Shown: piece by piece, positions 49,611 through 58,542 of the stretch | Layout of the letters: each line of letters starts with the position of its first letter | How positions within the stretch are numbered: position 1 is the first letter of the stretch | Source: Trichoderma breve | Taxonomy: Eukaryota; Ascomycota; Sordariomycetes; Hypocreales; Hypocreaceae | Length of the DNA: 64,000 nt | Direction: 5' to 3' | Assembly (NCBI RefSeq): GCF_028502605.1 | Contig: NW_026611593.1 | Coordinates: 620,001 to 684,000 of the forward strand | The notes under the pieces: model-generated | Databases searched by the model: none | Seen by the model: only the letters and a program-made list of their open reading frames with translations | What the model was told of the DNA's origin: nothing | Made by a program: the position numbers and the translations under genes

Positions 49611-50642
49611 TTATTTTGCAGGAAACAAAAGCGTTCTCAACCTAGTCATCCCAGTAAAATCCCCCATCACCGTCCCTGCTACGTCCTTGTCGACCCACCC
49701 TTCAGTGTAGCCGCCGCCAAAGTCAATTAACCAGGCATCTTCGTTCTTATCAATCAAAACATTTGCTGCTTTGACGTCTCCCCAAACTATACTGTTCTCG
49801 TGCAGCGCCGATAAGGCAGTCTCGAGCTGCCCCATCCACCGTTCCCTAACTGCAGGCGTAAGGTCATCGGGTTCTTCAGGGTGGCCTCGTGCCGATAATG
49901 GTCGGCTACCGCAATGGACGTAGGTTAATAACAGCCCCAGAATGAAGTCACAATCATCCATCACAATGCCGTATAGGCAATAGACGTTCAATCGAGAGTC
50001 CAGACCAGCCTCATGAATCTTTTTATAGGGTTTAAGCTCCTGGGTGATCTGTATACTGCCATAACAACGTTTGAAGAAGCACACAGTCTGGCCGTTGTCA
50101 ATCAAAACCTTCTTTGGTACCTTGAAGAGCGCGTCTTTGGGTGCTTTATGGCTGATGATGATGTTGGCTGGATCGTACAAAGTTGTCCAGGTCTCTAAGT
50201 CATCGAGAAAGTCGTTATCAAAGCGAACAAAGGATGGCCAATAGGGCGACTCCTCGGTTGGCACAAGGCGTGGCTGTAGCTTCTCATCGATTATATCAAG
50301 TATAAAGATGAAGAAATCGGGATAGAGATATTCTTTCAAGGTGACTGTAATTGTTTCAACTGGCGGATCAGGCGCGAGGTTGGTAAAGAAGGGCTCGAAT
50401 CGAGCCATCACCCAATCATAGACGTCGCTGTCGTATATTTCACCTAACACCTCCTGACCGGAATTCAAAACTTCCAGGTACGACTTGTACTTGTTCGTCA
50501 TGTTGGGAGAGTTGACGAAATTGGATGGTGAAAGCTTAATATAAAAAACCTTGCCATTGCGCCGAACTGTGAAGCGAGCATCATTGTCATCTTCTCGTAT
50601 TCTAGTGACAGCGTTTCCAATCTCGTATCGTGGGGCAGCCAT
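49611..50642 (-). CDS. Protein-kinase-like protein, fungal-specific
   Basis: A single exon encodes 343 residues from MAAPRYEIGNAV. The frame extends further upstream but without ATG. The C-terminal third has the kinase catalytic loop as SIVWGDVKAANVLID (catalytic Asp about 289) and metal-binding WLIDFGGGYTEGWVD (Asp about 307), followed by GTVMGDFTGMTRLR. The usual HRD is replaced by WGD, which is common in a fungal family of kinase-like proteins often found near HET genes. A glycine-rich loop is not evident; FFKRCYGSIQITQELKPYKKI may carry the N-lobe Lys. The N-terminal 200 residues are not recognised. Activity as kinase or pseudokinase is open. Confidence 0.72.
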   Translation of the reverse strand: MAAPRYEIGNAVTRIREDDNDARFTVRRNGKVFYIKLSPSNFVNSPNMTNKYKSYLEVLNSGQEVLGEIYDSDVYDWVMARFEPFFTNLAPDPPVETITVTLKEYLYPDFFIFILDIIDEKLQPRLVPTEESPYWPSFVRFDNDFLDDLETWTTLYDPANIIISHKAPKDALFKVPKKVLIDNGQTVCFFKRCYGSIQITQELKPYKKIHEAGLDSRLNVYCLYGIVMDDCDFILGLLLTYVHCGSRPLSARGHPEEPDDLTPAVRERWMGQLETALSALHENSIVWGDVKAANVLIDKNEDAWLIDFGGGYTEGWVDKDVAGTVMGDFTGMTRLRTLLFPAK

Positions 50643-51178
50643 TACAACGATCCTGAATAACAATGAAGTGTCCCCGGCACAGTCATTCAGGATCTGTTTT
50701 CTTGAGCCCGATCTCGCAGCCTCTGGGAGGCAACCAAGAATTACTGGCTTAGCTGGCAGCAGCTCCGCATGCGCTCTGGGATAGTGGCGCGATAGGAACA
50801 AAAATCGGCTGAAGTGTTCTCGATTAACGATACTATTCTTTAGGGTTTGATCTACTAGACTTTGAGGAATAAATCTGCGCCTCTAGAGAGTGCAGCATAG
50901 AGGAGATAAGGTCTACATGACGCCAAACTGACGTCAAGTTCAGCGCCCAACAGTTGATGGAGGTGGTTTTGCGCGTTGGTTGGGGTGCCGTGACTAACAG
51001 CCTTGTACGGAATAGATGAGCCTGGACCAAGTGATAATGCACGTATAGATGGATATGGCTGCGTTTCTGTCACATTTAAGCTGAATGCAACTAGCTGGCT
51101 TACATCTTTAGTCTACTAAGCCATCTATTTGTTCCCTATATAAGCCATGCCGTTTCCCATCGATATCTTGCTGGATTC
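50643..51178. promoter_or_regulatory. Divergent promoter region, kinase-like / F-box paralog 2
   Basis: About 540 bases. A TATA box tatataag at 51137-51144 lies 35-42 bases before the ATG of F-box paralog 2. Two overlapping minus-strand frames (50833-51073) start only with GTG and are not called. Confidence 0.5.
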
Positions 51179-52531
51179 ATGATGACTCTCAGTTTCCGCA
51201 CCATGTATCAGAACTCCAGAATATGCTTACGCAAGCGTCGAAGCCAGCGCCTCATTGAGGCGGAGGCATCTAAGAAAAGACTTCGGGACTCAACTGAGCC
51301 CATCCATGCGCCAATATTATCTTTTCCAACAGAAATCCTCCTATTGGTCATAAGTCACCTACCGTCGCCATGGCAACTTTCGTTAGGTTTGACTTGCAGA
51401 TTCTTCTCAAAGTCAACTCGCAGAAACACTCTACCACGCCTTGAAGGAAAAGATCTGATTGAGTTTCTTTCAACCTTACAAAGAGACATCCCCAATATGT
51501 ATTTCTGCTATTGTTGCAACAAGCTGCGCACACTCGATCCTAATCTTGATTACAAAAACCAAGCTCATACAGAGACTGCTGGAGCTTTCAGGAATTCACG
51601 ATGGGTGCCCCATCCCACCAATATCTTTCACATTGAACTTCCGCCATATTTTCCTTTCTTTTTCTTCGATACCAAAATATCATTCATGGAAGCAAACTTG
51701 GTCATGAGTCGACACTTTCATGGCTTCTCTCATGGTACATCTCTCCGGGGCCTCGAACGATGTAGTGTTCTCGAGGATGTTATCGAATTAGGCAAATGCA
51801 TTAGGTTCCGCCATAGGCCGAAAATAAGGAAGTATATCTCGGAGGATTTCATGGATCCAGAAACCAAATTTCTTGAAGAAACTCTCGAAGCGCTGCCAAG
51901 GAGGGAAAACGCCTGGAGATTTTTATTTCGATCCAGCCCGAAGATCATCGATGATGAGCTCTTCATTGCCAGATTTTATACGTTGACTGGGCCTCCAGTG
52001 TCTCAAGAGCAACTTAAAAAGTTGATGGAGAGTACTTCGATACCAATCTGCAGTCATCTCACCTGCTCAGCGTTCCCGTATTGCTGCTATCTCATGAGAA
52101 GCTTACCAAAGCGCTATTTGCGCTGCTGTCCATTCATTCAGTCGACAAGTCCTTACCGTGATGACGATGGGAAAAGAATCAAATTTGATCCGGAGCGCGA
52201 CTCTTGCTTATTATGCAGCACAGATTACAATATCTCAGTTGATCTGGAAACGAACAACGAAACGACCATCAAAATTAGTATTTATCATCGCCTTGGATCA
52301 TGCCGGTCTCCGAGCGATAAACTTTGGAATTATTTTGTTAACCCCCACCCAGAAGTTAGTCGTCGGAACTTAATACGGGATGTTGATCTCAATGACCCGT
52401 ATCACTTTGATTCCAATGGCCTGTTTGACTTTGAGGACATCCCCTCGGCCCAAGAAATAAGATCTCGCCATCTGGAGGTTGATCCTGGGGTAGCCCGGCG
52501 AAAGTGGCACAGGGAGGCACCGGACGAATAA
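51179..52531 (+). CDS. F-box-like protein, paralog 2 of 4
   Basis: Intronless, 450 residues. A basic N-terminus (LRKRRSQRL) precedes the F-box-like segment at about 46-78, LSFPTEILLLVISHLP then LSLGLTCRFF. The first Cys pair is in YFCYCCNKL (110, 113). Shared blocks follow in the same order as in the other paralogs: ANLVMSRHFHGFSHGTSL, PKIIDDELFIARFYT, QLKKLMESTSIPICSHLTC, SCLLCSTDYNIS, YHRLGSCRSPSDKLWNY and RHLEVDPGVARRKWHRE. A less conserved insert of about 35 residues with several Cys and Tyr lies after SHLTC. A TATA box 35-42 bases upstream supports the start. Confidence 0.75.
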   Translation: MMTLSFRTMYQNSRICLRKRRSQRLIEAEASKKRLRDSTEPIHAPILSFPTEILLLVISHLPSPWQLSLGLTCRFFSKSTRRNTLPRLEGKDLIEFLSTLQRDIPNMYFCYCCNKLRTLDPNLDYKNQAHTETAGAFRNSRWVPHPTNIFHIELPPYFPFFFFDTKISFMEANLVMSRHFHGFSHGTSLRGLERCSVLEDVIELGKCIRFRHRPKIRKYISEDFMDPETKFLEETLEALPRRENAWRFLFRSSPKIIDDELFIARFYTLTGPPVSQEQLKKLMESTSIPICSHLTCSAFPYCCYLMRSLPKRYLRCCPFIQSTSPYRDDDGKRIKFDPERDSCLLCSTDYNISVDLETNNETTIKISIYHRLGSCRSPSDKLWNYFVNPHPEVSRRNLIRDVDLNDPYHFDSNGLFDFEDIPSAQEIRSRHLEVDPGVARRKWHREAPDE

Positions 52532-53210
52532 CTATAAGTTTACCTGGCGCATCTTAAGTTACACAAATGGCAATGTGAATCGATGGGTTTGAATATAATG
52601 AAAACTCTATTCCGCCCAGAATTTCTCTTCTATAATCTGGAGGTCAAGGTGGCCCCAAGTTCAGTAAAGATTGTCGTGTTATGTTCAAACAAACATTGAA
52701 GCTTCCATAGAGGTATACTTGAGGAAGCCACGCTCTGCAGGCTGCTATATGACACGACGCAAAAACAACAGAAGACATTTCATTTTCTTTTAATAATTTT
52801 ATCTCTACTTACATGTATATGTAAATTCGAATAATAGGCTCTTTGCCGTCTTCCTTTCTCCAAAAAGGTATACATCCATACGTCGACACCACTCAAAGTT
52901 TAATATGCGATGTAGCTCTTTGTTTCTACATAACATGAACTGTATGGGTTCTTTCCCGTCTCCTAGTATGCCATCCTGTTACTATGGTGATAAGATAGGC
53001 CAAAAAAAGGTTATAAATAACTTCTATTTTCTTTTCTAGATGCTTTAGAGGGCAACATTCTTCCTTCCCAATAAATTTCATCTCAGAAAGAATATAAGTA
53101 GGCCCTGGCCGCGTGCCCGTCATGATTCGCCAACTCACCATTGTCCACAAAGTTGCTACCCTCCGCACAGTCGTCGAAGCCCACGGGTAGAAGCGACAAA
53201 TATATCTAAA
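52532..53210. promoter_or_regulatory. Intergenic between F-box paralogs 2 and 3
   Basis: About 680 AT-rich bases. A TATA-like tataag at 53093-53098 lies about 115 bases before the next ATG. No gene is seen. Confidence 0.5.
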
Positions 53211-54392
53211 ATGGATATCCAGTTGACACTAAATCCTTCCACTGTTAATCGGGAATGTCCATTTTTACTGTCCTTACCGGTCGAACTTCTTCTCCCAATA
53301 GCATCTTACCTACCAATTCCAACACAAATATCTCTCGCTTTGACTTGCAAATGCTTGATGAAAGCGTTATTTCCTGAAAATATCCTACCATGGCTCAGCA
53401 AAGAGGACCGTATCACATTTCTTTCAACTTTGCAGAAAGATGTACCTGGCACATACTTCTGCTTCTGTTGCCATCGGTTACGCCGACTGATACCAGATGT
53501 GGATTGGAATGGTCATGATCACAAATGGAACATTGGATACTTCAAATACCCAACGTGGAATATCAGTTCAGGTAATAACTGGCATGTACCGGCTCCATAC
53601 TATTTTTCATCGTTCAAAGGCTATTTCTCTGTTGATTTTATGGATGCCTACCTAGTTATGAACCAACATTTTCTGGGTTCCTCCCATGGCCTGCCGCTTC
53701 ACATTCTTGAACGGTATGCGTCGTTCCAAGACCATATCGAGTTGCATAATTGCCAACACAGTTCACCGTTCCAAGGCATAACCAAGAAGGAGTCACAAAG
53801 TCCTCCAGGATCCGACTATCGCCTCTATGAGCGGAAGGACGATGAACCTGATCGAAAAGAGACCGCCTGGAGGCTTTCGTTTCAGATGATTCCAAAGATT
53901 ATCCATGGCAAACTGTATTTGGGTCGATTCTACACGATAGTTGGTCCTCTGATGCCTTGGAACTGTATGGCGAGGCTCATCAGTAGCTGTTCGCCAGAGA
54001 TTTGCAACCATTGGAGATGCTTGGCAGATGCGAGACTAGTATGCCCTGCTCAACATGGCCCCATGGCACACGCGAACTCGGACAGCTATATATCCATTGT
54101 TCCAAGGTTATACAATATGGAAGGGGATTTCGAACCGCCCAAAAATTATCCGGAGGGCGGCTCATGCCTATTTTGCGATACGGACTACGAGATTTCACTC
54201 CACCAGAATAAAGAAAACAAGGAATGGCGATTCAGGCTTAGCACATATCACTGCCTTGGATCATGTCGGTCTCCAAAAGACAGATTTTGGAAATCTCTCG
54301 TGGGAAACTTGGGTAGAAGACATGATCATAGTCAGAGCAAGGCACAGTGTTCTTGTGGCAATATCAAGCGAGAATGGCATGAGGGGAGCTAA
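53211..54392 (+). CDS. F-box-like protein, paralog 3 of 4
   Basis: Intronless, 393 residues, the shortest paralog. The F-box-like segment is near the N-terminus (about 19-53): LSLPVELLLPIASYLP then ISLALTCKCL. Cys pair in YFCFCCHRL (84, 87). Shared blocks are AYLVMNQHFLGSSHGLPL, PKIIHGKLYLGRFYT, ARLISSCSPEICNHWRC, SCLFCDTDYEISL and TYHCLGSCRSPKDRFW. The C-terminus is shortened relative to the paralogs and ends in IKREWHEGS. The last 20 codons and stop lie in the first copy of a 68-bp tandem duplication, so the end of the protein may have been altered recently. Confidence 0.75.
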   Translation: MDIQLTLNPSTVNRECPFLLSLPVELLLPIASYLPIPTQISLALTCKCLMKALFPENILPWLSKEDRITFLSTLQKDVPGTYFCFCCHRLRRLIPDVDWNGHDHKWNIGYFKYPTWNISSGNNWHVPAPYYFSSFKGYFSVDFMDAYLVMNQHFLGSSHGLPLHILERYASFQDHIELHNCQHSSPFQGITKKESQSPPGSDYRLYERKDDEPDRKETAWRLSFQMIPKIIHGKLYLGRFYTIVGPLMPWNCMARLISSCSPEICNHWRCLADARLVCPAQHGPMAHANSDSYISIVPRLYNMEGDFEPPKNYPEGGSCLFCDTDYEISLHQNKENKEWRFRLSTYHCLGSCRSPKDRFWKSLVGNLGRRHDHSQSKAQCSCGNIKREWHEGS

Positions 54393-54466
54393 AGATGGGT
54401 CAGAGCGAGGCACGGCTTTCTTGTGGGAATGTCAAGCGATAATGGCGTGAAGGGAGCTAAAGATAG
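54331..54466 (+). repeat. 68-bp tandem duplication over the stop of F-box paralog 3
   Basis: Copy 1 (54331-54398) contains the last 20 codons and TAA stop of paralog 3. Copy 2 (54399-54466) follows without a gap and differs at about ten positions. The unit starts gtcagagc and ends gggagctaaagat plus two bases. Copy 2 is beyond the stop and not translated. Confidence 0.9.
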
Positions 54467-55298
54467 CGAGCGCTGTATGTTAATGAATAATATACTCTGA
54501 TATTTCTCTCATGAGTTGACGAACAAGTCTTGATAGGATGATTTGATCAGCCTAGTGATTCTTATATTCCTCAGACAAACTAGGTTTCTTGCCTTTTGTT
54601 CGGTGTCAATAGAACTAGTTCAACAGTAAATTTCCAGCTATCAACGCAATGTGCTACTGCTAGGGTCTGGAAATGAATTCACATTGAGTCAGTTCTAGAG
54701 GCTGTCGACATTCTCCCAGACATACCTTATATTTTCTGGGGAATTCCAATATATTCCATACCACGTGTAAGAATAATGTTTTTTTTTATAATCCACCTGG
54801 CGTATATGTACCTTTATATCATCACTCTGTTCGTATTAGCATCTATACACATAATAATATACACCGCCTCTATCCTCCTAAAAGTCAATGAGTCATGTGG
54901 GGCATACGCCGCATATAGGCAATTATATTATTGAGTTCGATATAGAATACATGTTCCTCAAGATGGCTAATGAATTCATAATGTATAGTTCAGAGCAGGG
55001 CTGCGACCTGGCATTTATTTCAAGATCCAGAATCAATCCGTAGCTCGAACTGATCGGCCACAATCCACCAACTCGAATCTTGAAGATTGGAGCTGCAAAG
55101 TATCATCGATAAAAGCCCAAGATCAAATTTTGAGTTTCACATAATACGAATTTTTTCTCAAAGTAAGATAAGCAGCATTGCGTGAATATGTGGCTCCTTT
55201 TGCTACAAAAGACTTATAAAGGAACGACAGTAGCCATGATTCTTCAGTTTTGTGAGCAACGATCTTTCTTCTTCGAAAACCAACCTCTACTAAGAACA
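54467..55298. promoter_or_regulatory. Intergenic between F-box paralogs 3 and 4
   Basis: About 830 AT-rich bases. A TATA-like ttataaag at 55214-55221 lies 78-85 bases before the ATG I chose for paralog 4. No gene is seen. Confidence 0.5.
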
Positions 55299-56705
55299 AT
55301 GACACACAAACACTATCCAATTAAACGGCAGAGCTCGAGGCTACAAATTATAAACGCTCTGAAAAGGGAACTACAGTTAGCGAATGCCTCTGTCGATGCA
55401 GCACAAGGAATATCGCTCGATGCAGCACAAGGAGCATCGGTCGACACAGCACAAGGAATATCGGTCGACACAGAACAAATATCGGTCGACGCAGCACAAG
55501 GAACATTGCCATCTGCTTTCTTGGATCTTCCGGTCGAGATTATCCGCCTGATAAACAATCACCTAGAAGCGCAATGGAAAATAGCTTTGGCCTTGACCTG
55601 CAAGCATTTAAAGACGGTTCTGTTCCCTAAAGGCAATCTGCCTTGCCTCACAAAGGGAGAACTGGCTGAGTTCTTGTCCACATTGTCAAAAGATGTACCT
55701 GGTGCTTATTTCTGCTGGTGTTGCAATCAACTCCGACCATTAAACTCCGAAGCCGATTGGGATGGGCAGAACCACAGATCGACCGTTCAAGCCTTCGAAA
55801 ATTCCATGTGGACAAATGGAATTCATAGGAAGGGCAATCTCTACTTGTCGCCGCCCTATTTCCTCTTCGCGGAAACTCCTACCATTTGTTTCATGACTGC
55901 ATATCTGGTAATGAATCGTCATTTCTATGGGGCCTCTCACGGTATATCGCTTCAAAGCTTACAGTCCTCTGCGAGTTACGAGGAAAAGTTGGCATTGAGT
56001 AAGTGTCAGTGTCGCTATTCGTATGCCTCAAGCCCCTCTTGCAAATCTACGAGCGGAATCTTCCAGCCGACTTTGACCATAAGCCCAAGAAAGAAAGATC
56101 TTTGGAGGTTTTCTAGTCAATCTACCGCCAAAATCGTGCATGGGAGTCTTTATATCGGCCGAATTTTTACAATGGTTGGACCGCTGGTGCGCTGGGAACA
56201 AATTGCAAGGCTGATTGAGAGCGTACGGCCTGGAATATGCCAACACTTGGAATGTGCAGCGTCGCTACCGCGATTCTGTCGCCATGACCGCCAGGCCTCA
56301 AAAAAGTCCATGGATCGACGTCTTTATATCGCTTCACTGACGGGTAGATGGGGAGATGTTTTGGAAGCCTTCAAATCTAAAAACTTCAACCCAGAAAAAG
56401 GATCATGCTTATTGTGCGCAACCGACTACGACATCTCGCTCGAGCAAGACAGAACCGAAAAGGAGTGGCGCTATACCCTTCATACATATCACGGCCTTGG
56501 GCCGTGTCGGACTCCAAACGACCAACTCTGGGCTTACTTCACCAGCGATTTCCAGGAAGCGCCCGGTTTCTTTGGAAACGCATCTGATAGAGACCACGAG
56601 CTAGAAGAACTGCAATCTCGCCACTTAAACCTAGACCCTGGAGGAGCGCGTCGAGCATGGTACGAGGCAATGGAGTCACAGAACGAAGTTGATTTGCTCT
56701 TTTGA
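55299..56705 (+). CDS. F-box-like protein, paralog 4 of 4
   Basis: Intronless, 468 residues from MTHKHYPIKRQSS. The frame is open further upstream (another ATG at 55188), but a TATA-like element at 55214-55221 would then fall inside the gene, so I prefer 55299. Residues 30-68 form an imperfect eight-residue repeat of the type ASVDAAQG. The F-box-like segment is at about 75-107: LDLPVEIIRLINNHLE then IALALTCKHL. Cys-rich YFCWCCNQL (139, 142) follows. Shared blocks are AYLVMNRHFYGASHGISL, AKIVHGSLYIGRIFT, ARLIESVRPGICQHLEC, SCLLCATDYDISL, TYHGLGPCRTPNDQLW and RHLNLDPGGARRAWYE. Confidence 0.75.
   Translation: MTHKHYPIKRQSSRLQIINALKRELQLANASVDAAQGISLDAAQGASVDTAQGISVDTEQISVDAAQGTLPSAFLDLPVEIIRLINNHLEAQWKIALALTCKHLKTVLFPKGNLPCLTKGELAEFLSTLSKDVPGAYFCWCCNQLRPLNSEADWDGQNHRSTVQAFENSMWTNGIHRKGNLYLSPPYFLFAETPTICFMTAYLVMNRHFYGASHGISLQSLQSSASYEEKLALSKCQCRYSYASSPSCKSTSGIFQPTLTISPRKKDLWRFSSQSTAKIVHGSLYIGRIFTMVGPLVRWEQIARLIESVRPGICQHLECAASLPRFCRHDRQASKKSMDRRLYIASLTGRWGDVLEAFKSKNFNPEKGSCLLCATDYDISLEQDRTEKEWRYTLHTYHGLGPCRTPNDQLWAYFTSDFQEAPGFFGNASDRDHELEELQSRHLNLDPGGARRAWYEAMESQNEVDLLF
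55386..55502 (+). repeat. 24-bp coding tandem repeat in F-box paralog 4
   Basis: Units at 55386-55409, 55410-55433, 55434-55457, 55458-55478 (21 bp, one codon short) and 55479-55502. They encode ASVDAAQG, ISLDAAQG, ASVDTAQG, ISVDTEQ and ISVDAAQG just before the F-box. Differences between units are mostly single-base, which implies recent expansion. Confidence 0.92.
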
Positions 56706-56745
56706 AATTGGAGGTAAACGGGAGATTACACAAATTTGTTCTTTT

Positions 56746-56803
56746 AAAAAGGAAAAAAAAAAAAGAAAAAAAAAAAAAATTATAAAAATTATAAAAAAAA
56801 AAA
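56746..56803. repeat. A-rich tract after F-box paralog 4
   Basis: A nearly pure A tract of about 58 bases, broken by a few G and T, begins 40 bases after the stop codon of paralog 4. It is either simple low-complexity sequence or the trace of a poly(A) tail. Confidence 0.85.
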
Positions 56804-56851
56804 TAGCTAGTATGCTAGCGACTGAACGAGGTTCAAGTGTCAGAATGGGAT

Positions 56852-56908
56852 GCGATGAGAATAGAGGGATACGATGAGAATAGAGGGATACGATGGGGAT
56901 AGATGGAT
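56852..56908. repeat. 19-bp minisatellite, three units
   Basis: Three tandem 19-bp units, gcgatgagaatagagggat (56852-56870), an almost identical unit (56871-56889) and a more diverged one (56890-56908). Confidence 0.85.
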
Positions 56909-57448
56909 GTAATGGGAATAGGAGCCTTTGTTGGGTGATGCTTCCAATAGAGGGTCATCACCCAGGTACGTTTGTGCTGCTTTCACTACTTTTTGTGACT
57001 ATCAATACCTGTACTTTGTATCTGTTACTATCACAATATTTTTCTAGTCTGTTGCTATGGCTACATTATCAATCGCCACCTATTTACATTTAACTTTTTA
57101 GCCCCCTTTTGCCAGATGACGTAGGCCTAAGCTGAGCTTACCTTTGCTCTGCTAAGAGATGCGAGATTCAATTACCCAGTTAGGTTAACGCCACTGGACT
57201 CGTGAGTTTGCTCTGATACAGTATTGCCTAATTTCTTCGAAGCGGGTGGCTTGTCTGACTTAGTCCTCCCGAGATTTACTTTTATACTACGGCATTCTTT
57301 AAGAATATATTCCAGAGCGCGATGTATTCATTGATAGCCGTTAGATGTAATAAATCTGGTTTGAGGCTAGTTTAATTGGTATTCCGGAGATTCTACCCCC
57401 ATATACGATTATCACTACGTTTTACTACTCCGTACATCACTGATTAAA

Positions 57449-58057
57449 ATGACCCAAGGCATCATGTCTTCTCTACCGCGCCCTGTGACGACACTGTTCG
57501 TGTCTGAGAAGCTTGTTTACCGCAGCGTGCAAATTGAAGACAAGGACACCTTCTATGCAATCATTAGCGAGCCTGGGTGCATGGAGCTTGGTCATCCCTT
57601 AATCCCTCGACCGCCAATCTAGAGGTCAATGGACGAGTTTTTAGAAGTGTACCAGAAGAAGGCTTTGATCTTTGTCTTCATCTGCTTGAAAGAGACATCG
57701 GAGAGTGGACATCCCACAGCCGGAAAGCCAATTGAATCTTTGAACATGACCCCGCCGTCACTCGAGTCTAAAGAAGATCATTGATCTACCAGCTTTGCAA
57801 TCTGGCTCTTAGAAGAATACCGCGGCAAGGGCTACGGTGCTGAAGCTACAAAGTGGGCTGTCGACTGGGCTTTCAATTATACGGGAGTGCATCGCATTGA
57901 GCTATGGTCGTTCAGCTACAATGAGACAGCAATAAGGCTTTGGGAAAAGATTGGGTTCAAGTTGGAAGGCCGGAAGCGTGAAAGTGTGTGGTTTCAGCGC
58001 AAGTGGTTTGATACTGTCCTTTACTCTATCCTTGAGCACGAATGGGAGGGGAAATGA
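57449..58057 (+). pseudogene. GNAT acetyltransferase pseudogene (two in-frame stops)
   Basis: The frame from ATG 57449 to TGA 58055-58057 is 203 codons long, without any indel, but is broken by TAG at codon 58 (57620-57622) and TGA at codon 112 (57782-57784). The N-terminal part reads LFVSEKLVYRSVQIED. The C-terminal part carries the acetyl-CoA-binding motif EYRGKGYGAEA and the GNAT end, HRIELWSFSYNETAIRLWEKIGF (landmark YNETAIRLWEKIGF). It resembles the RimJ/RimL-type acetyltransferases of fungi. Each stop is one C-to-T change from a plausible codon: CAG (Gln) for TAG and CGA (Arg) for TGA. I see no convincing intron that would remove either stop. Confidence 0.8.
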
Positions 58058-58542
58058 AGACAATTGTGCCACCAAGAGCTACCAGCCCGTTTTGGACTGC
58101 CATGTCACTGGTCCCATGCAGCATGTCTTATATAATGAACTTAGAATGCCATCGCTATTCACCTAAATGAGAGTCCTGCTTGTGTTGAAGATGCTAAGGG
58201 AATGCCCACCGGTGAATTGTTCTTTACATAAGTTGTATGCGTCTATTCACATTGTTAGACATGCACAGAGACTGAATTACCGAGATAAGTTGAGCGACTG
58301 CCAATTTTTTTTTTTTTCACGCGGATCACCATCAGAGATCACCACCAGCAGATAGTTAGAAGTTGGTTAACAAATGATTGATATTCATAATTTTGCTAAG
58401 GAGTGACGAAAAGCACATCAACAAATTTAAATGAACGTCCATGGTAATCCACTTTCCTGCACGACCCTCGAGAGTTCCATCACAGCAGTGAAAATTGTTT
58501 ACTAAAGACAGACATAGCCTGTCGAAATGTACCGGCGGGTGG
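58058..58542. other. Convergent intergenic region
   Basis: AT-rich 3' flanks between the acetyltransferase pseudogene and the PSD-like gene, with a T run at about 58305-58317. No gene is seen. Confidence 0.55.

Larger units (their letters stand above)
56706..57448. other. Intergenic after F-box paralog 4
   Basis: About 740 bases with the A-rich tract and minisatellite listed separately. No gene is seen. The last 200 bases are the former promoter side of the acetyltransferase pseudogene. Confidence 0.5.

Noticed and set aside
50833..51073. Two overlapping minus-strand frames before F-box paralog 2
   Set aside because: Both begin only with GTG, which is not a normal nuclear start in fungi, and they occupy a divergent promoter.
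55182..55298. Earlier start for F-box paralog 4
   Set aside because: The extra residues are not shared by paralogs, and a TATA-like element at 55214-55221 fits a start at 55299.
57579..57622. Possible intron removing the TAG of the acetyltransferase
   Set aside because: A GT...TAG interval exists but would be only 44 nt, with no branch site, and would delete sequence that reads as normal protein; it also leaves the second stop.
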